Positions 6,405 to 10,992 of a stretch of DNA of 10,992 bases are shown here, piece after piece. A model generated the notes under the pieces. The model ran no database searches. It saw only the letters and a program-made list of their open reading frames with translations, and was not told the DNA's origin. Position 1 is the first letter of the stretch. Every line of letters starts with the position of its first letter. This DNA is from DASTGO01 sp035719045 (GTDB lineage Bacteria; Actinomycetota; Actinomycetes; Actinomycetales; Kineosporiaceae), in the NCBI GenBank assembly GCA_035719045.1, contig DASTGO010000394.1, forward strand, positions 1-10,992. Direction: 5' to 3'. The translations under genes and the position numbers were made by a program.

Positions 6405-6902
6405 GTGACCGCAGCCGACCCGCAGCCCCTCACGCCCGCAATGCCGTTGCAGGACGGGCCGAGCCTGCAGGAGGTGCACTTCCCGGACCTGCCCTGCTTC
6501 GGCTGCGGCCCGGCGAACGAGCGGGGCCTGCGTCTGCGCAGCTATCCCGTGGACGGGGTGGTGGTGGCCCGCTTCACCCCGTGGCCGGAGCACAACAACG
6601 GCCTGGGCTACCTCAACGGCGGGATCATCGCGACGGTGCTGGACTGCCACAGCGCCGCCGCCGTGGTCCACGAGGCGGCCGAGCGCGGCTGGCCGGCCCT
6701 GCCGGGTGCCCCGCTGCCCTATGTGACCGCCGGGCTGGATCTGCGCTACCTGCGACCGAGCCCGCTGGACCGGACCGTCACCCTGGTCGCCGAGATCACC
6801 GAGTCCGGCCCGGACCAGATCGGCACCCTGGTCCGGCTGGAGTGGGACGGCAAGACCCGGGCCGAGGCCACCTCCCTGTTCAGGCGCTGGCGGCCCCGCT
6901 GA
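6405..6902 (+). CDS. PaaI-type hotdog-fold thioesterase
   Basis: A 165-residue protein of the hotdog superfamily, likely hydrolysing an acyl-CoA thioester in the cytoplasm. CFGCGPANERGLRL (residues 31-44) is the signature found before the hotdog domain in many actinobacterial PaaI-like proteins. NNGLGYLNGGIIATVLDCH (64-82) is the central helix, with the NGG turn and the acidic D80 where the family has its catalytic Asp/Glu. LDLRYLRPSP (111-120) is the following strand, and a short RRWRPR tail ends the protein. The chosen GTG has GGAAAGG eight bases upstream; longer in-frame starts run back through the low-complexity C-rich tract and look non-coding. It is divergent from hcp and is followed after about 100 bases by an oxygenase gene in the same direction. 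The acyl substrate cannot be predicted. Confidence 0.85.
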   Translation: MTAADPQPLTPAMPLQDGPSLQEVHFPDLPCFGCGPANERGLRLRSYPVDGVVVARFTPWPEHNNGLGYLNGGIIATVLDCHSAAAVVHEAAERGWPALPGAPLPYVTAGLDLRYLRPSPLDRTVTLVAEITESGPDQIGTLVRLEWDGKTRAEATSLFRRWRPR

Positions 6903-6994
6903 GCAGCGGCTGCACCGCCCGGCCCGAACCCCTGCGGTCCCAGTCCCCGCCGTTCGAACGTCATCGCCGGCTCGGCCCCGACCCGTCCACCACC

Positions 6995-6999
6995 GGAGG
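6995..6999 (+). promoter_or_regulatory. Ribosome binding site of the MpaB-type oxygenase gene
   Basis: GGAGG ends five bases before the ATG at 7005. The preceding 100-base spacer after the thioesterase gene has no clear terminator, so co-transcription is possible. Confidence 0.7.
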
Positions 7000-7004
7000 C
7001 ACCG

Positions 7005-7922
7005 ATGCGCCGTGACCACTGGTCCACCCGGATCGAGCAACTCGACCCGGCCACCGACCACCACGAGATCTTCCGGATCCTGGCCGCCCACGAGTTCCCC
7101 TGGGACATCACCCAGGCGCTGTCCTTCGCCCTGTTCCGGACCTACGCCGTGCCGAGCATCGGAGCCCTGCTGGCCCGCACCGGGGAGTTCACCCGCCGGG
7201 CCCAGAAGCGGTACGACGACACCGCGCTGCTGCTCGACGCCATCCTCGAACACGGTTCGGACAGCCCGACCGGGCGGACCGCCGTCCGCAGGATGAACCA
7301 GATGCACCGGTCCTACGACATCAGTGACGAGGACATGCGGTACGTGCTGTCCACCCTCGTCGTGATGCCGGTGCGCTGGGTGGACAGGTACGGCTACCGT
7401 TCGTTCACCGCCCGGGAGCGCACCGCCACGGTGAACCACTTCCGGGAGGTCGGCCGGCAGATGGGGATCCCCGCCCTCCCCGCCACCTACCAGGAGTTCG
7501 CCGACCTGCTGGACCGGTATGAGCGGGAGCATTTCGGGACCGACGCGGGCGGGCGGGCGGTGGCCGACGCCACGCTGGACCTGTTCGCCACCTTCCCGGC
7601 GAACCGCTGGCTGCCGCGCCGACTGGTCCGCTCGGTGGCCTATGCGCTGATGGACGACCGTCTGCTCGACGCCTTCGGCTACCCGCGCCCGGCGCCCTGG
7701 CAGCGGGCGGTGGTCCAGGGCGCGCTGCGGTTGCGGGGCGGGCTGCTGCGGTGGTTCCCCGCCCGCCGGGAGCCCTTCTACGCCCGGCAGTTGCGCAGCG
7801 TCCGCAGCTATCCGCAGGGGTACGACGTGGCGGCGCTCGGTACCTTCCCGCACCGCCCCTCCGCCGCCGGCGGGGACACCGCCACCGGAGAGGACGCCAC
7901 CGGAGAGACCGCCGGGGACTGA
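7005..7922 (+). CDS. MpaB-family (DUF2236-like) heme oxygenase
   Basis: A 305-residue helical protein resembling the oxygenase MpaB / latex-clearing-protein family (formerly DUF2236), whose characterised members are b-type heme enzymes that cleave olefinic chains. The hallmark is the R-x4-H segment RRMNQMHRSYDI (95-106, with R96 and H101), followed by the family-typical helix DMRYVLSTLVVMPVRWVDRYG (110-130) and RERTATVNHFREVGRQMGIP (137-156). Upstream, FALFRTYAVPSIGALLARTGEF (41-62) matches the region where members read PS(I/V)A..L..TG.F. The last 20 residues are a low-complexity tail encoded by a repeated GCCACCGGAGAG. There is no signal peptide. Its place after a thioesterase hints at lipid or isoprenoid side-chain breakdown, but the substrate is unknown. 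Heme ligation by this histidine is inferred from the family. Confidence 0.8.
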   Translation: MRRDHWSTRIEQLDPATDHHEIFRILAAHEFPWDITQALSFALFRTYAVPSIGALLARTGEFTRRAQKRYDDTALLLDAILEHGSDSPTGRTAVRRMNQMHRSYDISDEDMRYVLSTLVVMPVRWVDRYGYRSFTARERTATVNHFREVGRQMGIPALPATYQEFADLLDRYEREHFGTDAGGRAVADATLDLFATFPANRWLPRRLVRSVAYALMDDRLLDAFGYPRPAPWQRAVVQGALRLRGGLLRWFPARREPFYARQLRSVRSYPQGYDVAALGTFPHRPSAAGGDTATGEDATGETAGD

Positions 7923-7974
7923 ACCCCGAGGCCGGGCCCGGCGGGGTGGAACCCCGGTGCGGCCCCGTGGCGTT

Positions 7975-7982
7975 GGAGGAGG
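7975..7982 (+). promoter_or_regulatory. Ribosome binding site fixing the GTG start at 7984
   Basis: GGAGGAGG lies immediately before GTG at 7984; its 5' GGAGG core gives a four-base spacing. It favours this codon over the more internal ATG that begins MRRLSAG. Confidence 0.6.
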
Positions 7983-7983
7983 C

Positions 7984-8499
7984 GTGACCGAGCACAGCGG
8001 CCCCGAGGGCGGCCACCGCGATGACGGCGAGCGCTGCCGGCGCCCGGACCTCGACGAGCGCCCGGACCTCGACGAGCGCCCGCACCGGGGTGAGCGGACG
8101 GGCCGGGGTGAGCGGACGGGCCGGGACGTGCGGACGCACCCCGACGTGCAGCCCGCTGCGGGCCGGGGCGTGATGCGGCGGCTCTCGGCGGGTACCACGG
8201 GGATGTCCGGGGTGTTCGGGGCGGTCGAGCAGTTCTACGCGCCGAACGCCTTCCGCGCCCGGGAGGAGCTGGAGGAGCAGCGGCTGGTCGGTGCCCCCGC
8301 ACCGGCTCCGACGGATCCCCCGGACCTGAACCCCAGGTCCGGGCCGGGCGACAGGTTCAGCGGCTCGATCGTCGTCCGGCTCAGCTCCCGGTCCGGCGAT
8401 CATCCCCGGGACCGGGCCGGTGATCCTGCGGACCCCGATCGCCCGGACCCCGCGGCCGGATCCCGGGACCACCCGGCCGATCCCCCGACAGCAGGATGA
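7984..8499 (+). CDS. Small hexapeptide-repeat protein with DUF6191-like C-terminal half
   Basis: A 171-residue protein without clear enzymatic motifs. Residues 20-55 are six tandem hexapeptides of pattern R-[PT]-x-x-x-[EV], starting RPDLDE RPDLDE and ending RTHPDV. Residues about 72-135 read MSGVFGAVEQFYAPNAFR, then a charged helix REELEEQRL, then a proline segment and FSGSIVVRLS. This order (short amphipathic helix, charged helix, GP-rich linker, final VVVR strand) resembles the actinobacterial DUF6191 family, which has no assigned function. DUF6191 proteins normally end near that strand; here a 35-residue Asp/Pro/Arg tail follows, overlapping the convergent membrane-protein gene by 119 bases. 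It starts 61 bases after the oxygenase stop, so the two may share a transcript. The coding call is fairly firm; the family name is tentative. Confidence 0.6.
   Translation: MTEHSGPEGGHRDDGERCRRPDLDERPDLDERPHRGERTGRGERTGRDVRTHPDVQPAAGRGVMRRLSAGTTGMSGVFGAVEQFYAPNAFRAREELEEQRLVGAPAPAPTDPPDLNPRSGPGDRFSGSIVVRLSSRSGDHPRDRAGDPADPDRPDPAAGSRDHPADPPTAG
8041..8148 (+). repeat. Six tandem 18-bp units encoding hexapeptides
   Basis: Units begin at 8041, 8059, 8077, 8095, 8113 and 8131. The first two are identical 18-mers starting CGCCCGGACC, and the middle units share CGGACGGGCCGGGG. Conservation of the 18-base period keeps the frame, so copy-number change would alter the protein length without a frameshift. 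Confidence 0.85.
8319..8343 (-). terminator. Hairpin downstream of the membrane-protein gene, inside the convergent coding region
   Basis: CCCGGACCTG (8319-8328) and CAGGTCCGGG (8334-8343) form a perfect 10-bp stem with a 5-base loop. It lies about 38 bases beyond the minus-strand stop at 8381, a natural place for a terminator of the glycosyltransferase transcript. It could be chance within plus-strand coding sequence. Confidence 0.45.
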
Positions 8500-8713
8500 C
8501 CACCAGGTAGACCGCGAGCAGCCCGACGATCACCGGCCACGCCCGCGAACCCCACCACGTCCGGGCCAGCACGACGAGCCCGAGCAGGACCGCCGTCACC
8601 ACCCGCCCCTGCCAGCTGTTCACCCGCCAGCCCCAGCCGAGCAGCCGCTTCGGACCGAACCAGGGGCGGCGGGTGCGGCGCAGCGTCACCCGGCCATCAT
8701 CGCCGGTCGGCAT
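8381..8713 (-). CDS. Small two-helix membrane protein of unknown function
   Basis: A 110-residue protein from ATG 8713, or 101 residues if the in-frame GTG at 8686 is used; neither start has a strong ribosome binding site. A basic N-terminus carries RRPWFGPKRLLGWGWRVNSW, a tryptophan-rich motif I recognise from small actinobacterial membrane proteins annotated as hypothetical. Then come two hydrophobic segments, VVTAVLLGLVVLARTWW and AWPVIVGLLAVYLVVILL, joined by a very short turn. This predicts a hairpin in the cytoplasmic membrane, with both ends probably inside because of the positive N-terminal flank. The C-terminal 35 residues are a Gly/Pro/Arg/Asp tail translated from the overlap with the convergent gene. 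It lies 127 bases downstream of the glycosyltransferase on the same strand. No function is assigned. Confidence 0.7.
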   Translation of the reverse strand: MPTGDDGRVTLRRTRRPWFGPKRLLGWGWRVNSWQGRVVTAVLLGLVVLARTWWGSRAWPVIVGLLAVYLVVILLSGDRPGGPGIRPRGPGDRGPQDHRPGPGDDRRTGS

Positions 8714-8781
8714 CAGGTCCGCCGCCCCTGGCCCCGTGGCACCGCGGACCCGATCCCACCCTCCTGAACCCCGGCCGCGCC

Positions 8782-8818
8782 CTGCCGCGCACTGCCGCGC
8801 CCGGCACGTCCGGCACGC
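8782..8818. repeat. Short tandem repeats between glycosyltransferase and membrane-protein genes
   Basis: CTGCCGCGC occurs at 8782-8790 and 8792-8800, followed at once by CCGGCACG at 8801-8808 and 8810-8817. They fill part of the 127-base gap. No promoter or hairpin stands out there. Confidence 0.5.
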
Positions 8819-8840
8819 TCCGGCGGTCGCTCCCGCTGTG

Positions 8841-10049
8841 TCACGCCTCTCCCAGGAGTTCCGCTCCCACGCCCGCGGTCCCGCCCCCTTCCTGGCCGGA
8901 TCCCGGGACGGTCCCGAGCAGGTCGGTGACCTCGGCCAGCACCTCCGGGACGCCGATGCCGTCCAGGGCCGAGGCGTCGTGCGGGCAGCGGGGGAGGGCC
9001 GGGTCGGTGTAGCCGGCGCCGCACACCGGGCAACTGGTCTGCCAGGAGATGAGCACCCGGTGGTCGTGCCGTCCGAGCGGTGCCGCGCTGATGACGTTGC
9101 CGATCCAGAACAGCCGCACGGTCGGCGTCCCCACGGCGAGGGCGAGGTGCCCGGGTCCGCTGTCGTTGGCGAGGACGAGCCGGCTCGCCGCCAGCGTTCC
9201 GACCAGGCCGGAGAGGTCCAGCCGCCCGCCGAGGTCGGCCACCGCAGCCCGCAGCCCGGGCGGGAGCAGGCCACGGGCTGCGGCGACCACCGTGGCGACC
9301 AGGGGGCGTTCCACATCCGCACCGATCACGGCGACCCCGGCCCCGTCCCGGACCGCCTGCGCCGCCACCGCGGCGAACCGTTCCGCCGGCCAGTGCCGCC
9401 GGGGGTCACCCGCCCCCGGGTGGACGGTCAGCAGTGGGCGGGGCAACCGGTCGAGAGCGCCCCGGGCGGCGGCCCGGTCGGCGTCGGTGACGGTGATCTC
9501 GGGTTGCAGGCTGGTGACCGGTGCTCCGGCCAGGCCTGCCACCTCCAGGGACCGCATCACCTCGTTCTGGTAGTAGCGGTAGGGGATCCAGCGGTCCAGG
9601 GCGACCGCGTCCGCACTGCGCGCGCCGACGGTCAGCCCGGCGCCCAGTCGCAACAGGAACGGGTTGGACGACCGCCCGCCGCCGTGCAGTTGCACCGCCA
9701 GGTCGAAGCCGACGGCCCGCATCCGGGCGAAGAACCGTTCCAGGGCAACGGGATCCGGTCGCGACCCGGGGGGCTGGTGCACCCCCTCGGCGATCGGCAG
9801 CGCGACCACCTCGTCGACCGGTCCGGGCCGGCCCATGAACAGTTGCGCGTGGCCAGGACTGCCGAGCAGGGTCAGCCGTGCCCGCGGGTAGGCGTCCCGC
9901 AGCGAGCGCAGTGCCGGCACCGCGTACAGCCCGTCGCCCAGGCCACCGCCGCGCAGCACGGCGATCCGGCGTACCCCGTCCAGCCGCGGTGCCAGGGGGC
10001 CGACCCGCAGTCCCCGCCCCGGGCCGTCCTCCGCCCGCTCCACGCTCAC
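8841..10049 (-). CDS. Family 9 glycosyltransferase (heptosyltransferase-like)
   Basis: A 402-residue GT-B fold transferase of CAZy family GT9, which in Gram-negatives adds heptose from ADP-heptose to lipopolysaccharide. The N-terminal nucleotide-fold motif RRIAVLRGGGLGDGLYAVPALRSL (27-50) matches the family's start with its GxGD acceptor-side loop. TVHPGAGDPRRHWPAERF (208-225) and NDSGPGHLALAVGTPTV (295-311, D296/H301) form the C-terminal donor-site motifs. A cysteine set C340, C343 and C355 (SCPVCG, then RCPHD) resembles a small metal knuckle and is common, as far as I recall, in actinobacterial members but not in enterobacterial WaaC/WaaF. The GTG start has GGGAGGGAG upstream. It is divergent from a heptose-kinase gene across 163 bases, supporting ADP-heptose as donor. 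The acceptor is unknown, probably a cell-surface glycan. There is no signal peptide; the protein should be cytoplasmic or membrane-peripheral. Confidence 0.9.
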   Translation of the reverse strand: MSVERAEDGPGRGLRVGPLAPRLDGVRRIAVLRGGGLGDGLYAVPALRSLRDAYPRARLTLLGSPGHAQLFMGRPGPVDEVVALPIAEGVHQPPGSRPDPVALERFFARMRAVGFDLAVQLHGGGRSSNPFLLRLGAGLTVGARSADAVALDRWIPYRYYQNEVMRSLEVAGLAGAPVTSLQPEITVTDADRAAARGALDRLPRPLLTVHPGAGDPRRHWPAERFAAVAAQAVRDGAGVAVIGADVERPLVATVVAAARGLLPPGLRAAVADLGGRLDLSGLVGTLAASRLVLANDSGPGHLALAVGTPTVRLFWIGNVISAAPLGRHDHRVLISWQTSCPVCGAGYTDPALPRCPHDASALDGIGVPEVLAEVTDLLGTVPGSGQEGGGTAGVGAELLGEA

Positions 10050-10096
10050 CGCGACTCCCTCCCCATGGGCCCGCCACCGGAACGCCCGCCGCGGCG

Positions 10097-10189
10097 AAAC
10101 CCCTGGCTGCGAACCACCGACCGGCGCCGGGCGGGATCCTTCCCGGCCCGCCAGGCGTACCCGCCGCCGGCCTGGGCAAACCCTGGCGG
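10097..10189. promoter_or_regulatory. Divergent promoter region with repeats between glycosyltransferase and heptose-kinase genes
   Basis: The 163-base spacer (10050-10212) holds AAACCCCTGGC at 10097-10107 and the near copy AAACCCTGGC at 10178-10187. It also holds an inverted repeat, CCGCCAGG (10148-10155) with CCTGGCGG (10182-10189). Both genes must start from here, so these are candidate operator or promoter elements; no sigma-factor hexamer is convincing. Confidence 0.3.
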
Positions 10190-10212
10190 AGGCGGACCGG
10201 AGGGGGTCGGCG

Positions 10213-10992
10213 ATGCACTCCAGTCAGCGGTACGGCGGGGACGGCGGGCCACCGGCCGGGTCCGTCGCGCCGGACCCCCGCCTGCCGGTACAGCTGGCCC
10301 GGGCCGGCCTGAGGGTGATCGTGCTGGGGGATGCGGTGCTGGACGGCTGGTTCACCGGTCGCACCGACCGGCTCTGCCGCGAGGGCCCCGTCGCCGTGGT
10401 CGACGTCGAGCGACGCCGGTTCACCCCGGGGGCGGCCGGCAATCTCGCGGTCAACCTGGCCGCGCTCGGCGCCCGCACCACGCTGCTGGCCCGGGTCGGC
10501 GACGATGCTGACGGCCGGCGGTTGTGCCGGGACCTGGACCGGGCCGGGGTGGACGGCACGGGGATGGTCACCGAGCCCGGGCATGCGACCACGACGAAGG
10601 TCCGGGTGGCGGCCTCGGACCAGCTCCTGGTCCGGTTCGACGAGCACCACCCGCGACCGGCGCCGGCGACCACGGCCGGCGAACTGCTCGCCCGGCTGGA
10701 CGCCGAACTCGGGACCGCGGACGCCGTCGTCGTCGCGGACTACGGCCTGGGACTGCTCGGCGCGCCGGTCCGCGACCACCTGGCCCGGATCCGGGACCGG
10801 ATCACGCTGCTCGTGGTGGACGCCCACGACTGCCGGCGCTGGGCCCGGACCCGACCGGACCTGGTCACCCCCAGCGCCCAGGAGGCGGCCCGGCTGGTCC
10901 CGGGAGCCCTGTCGGCCCGGGGCGGTGACCGGGCGGAGGCCGTCGAGGGGGTGGCGGGCCGGCTGCTGCGCCGCTGCGGGGCCCGCCGGGCC
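10213..10992 (+). CDS. hldE: HldE-like D-glycero-beta-D-manno-heptose-7-phosphate kinase, N-terminal part (truncated by window edge)
   Basis: 260 codons from an ATG at 10213 remain open to the window end. GGAGGGGG lies six bases before the start. After a 30-residue flexible leader the PfkB/ribokinase fold follows the HldE order: VIVLGDAVLDGWFTGRTDRL (35-54), EGPVAVVDV (57-65), PGAAGNLAVNLAALGA (72-87), TTTKVRVAASDQLLVRFDEH (126-145), VVADYGLG (173-180), VVDAH (201-205) and TPSAQEA (219-225, where typical HldE has TPN-x-x-E). The enzyme phosphorylates heptose-7-phosphate to the 1,7-bisphosphate. In full-length HldE a C-terminal adenylyltransferase domain follows; it would lie outside the window, so a separate kinase (HldA-like) is also possible. 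The N74-to-G change in GGAAN (here GAAGN) keeps the turn but is unusual. Another sugar kinase of the PfkB family is the main alternative. Confidence 0.8.
   Translation, partial: MHSSQRYGGDGGPPAGSVAPDPRLPVQLARAGLRVIVLGDAVLDGWFTGRTDRLCREGPVAVVDVERRRFTPGAAGNLAVNLAALGARTTLLARVGDDADGRRLCRDLDRAGVDGTGMVTEPGHATTTKVRVAASDQLLVRFDEHHPRPAPATTAGELLARLDAELGTADAVVVADYGLGLLGAPVRDHLARIRDRITLLVVDAHDCRRWARTRPDLVTPSAQEAARLVPGALSARGGDRAEAVEGVAGRLLRRCGARRA

Noticed and set aside
4768..6408. Long plus-strand open frame opposite hcp
   Set aside because: The opposite strand encodes a textbook hybrid-cluster protein with every ligand in place; this frame has no motifs.
8041..8148. CRISPR array
   Set aside because: The 18-bp repeats are contiguous, in frame with a coding sequence and lack spacers.
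6219..8198. Long minus-strand open frame opposite the thioesterase, oxygenase and repeat protein
   Set aside because: It spans three plus-strand genes with clear motifs and ribosome binding sites; its own translation is low complexity.
8673..10511. Long plus-strand open frame opposite the glycosyltransferase
   Set aside because: The minus strand carries clear GT9 motifs; the plus-strand translation is Arg/Pro/Gly/His-rich with no family match.
9406..10827. Minus-strand open frame crossing the divergent spacer and opposing the heptose kinase
   Set aside because: It would overlap both the GT9 gene and the HldE-like gene; no motifs, and the divergent arrangement explains the region.

Overview
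The window is very GC-rich, uses GTG as well as ATG starts behind purine-rich ribosome binding sites, and has strongly G/C-biased third codon positions. This points to a high-GC actinobacterium; I cannot place the genus. No tRNA, rRNA, CRISPR array, transposase or phage gene is visible, so it reads as chromosomal accessory metabolism.

Left part (1-4316): a truncated PucR-type regulator on the minus strand is divergent from a 754-residue fusion of a class II aldolase domain and a class III (glutamate-1-semialdehyde aminomutase-like) aminotransferase domain. The fusion is followed by a strong hairpin and then by a 12-helix major facilitator transporter resembling the FLVCR branch. Together these look like a regulated uptake and carbon-nitrogen catabolism (or biosynthesis) module whose substrate is unknown. 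This is the most novel-looking part of the window.

Middle part (4317-8499): a perfect 32-bp palindrome separates the transporter from the convergent gene for hybrid-cluster protein (hcp, minus strand), an anaerobic/nitrosative-stress enzyme. Its leader holds a perfect 22-bp tandem duplication touching the Shine-Dalgarno sequence, and an FNR/CRP-type box lies about 107 bases upstream of its start. On the other side of the same divergent region three plus-strand genes follow: a PaaI-type hotdog thioesterase, an MpaB-type (DUF2236-like) oxygenase, and a small protein with hexapeptide repeats and a DUF6191-like C-terminal half.

Right part (8381-10992): a two-helix membrane protein and a family 9 glycosyltransferase lie on the minus strand, probably in one transcript, with the glycosyltransferase first. 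Divergent from them is the start of an HldE-like heptose-7-phosphate kinase, cut by the window edge. The glycosyltransferase and heptose kinase together suggest ADP-heptose synthesis and transfer in a Gram-positive, where no classical lipopolysaccharide is expected. The small membrane-protein gene and the DUF6191-like gene overlap tail to tail by 119 bases.
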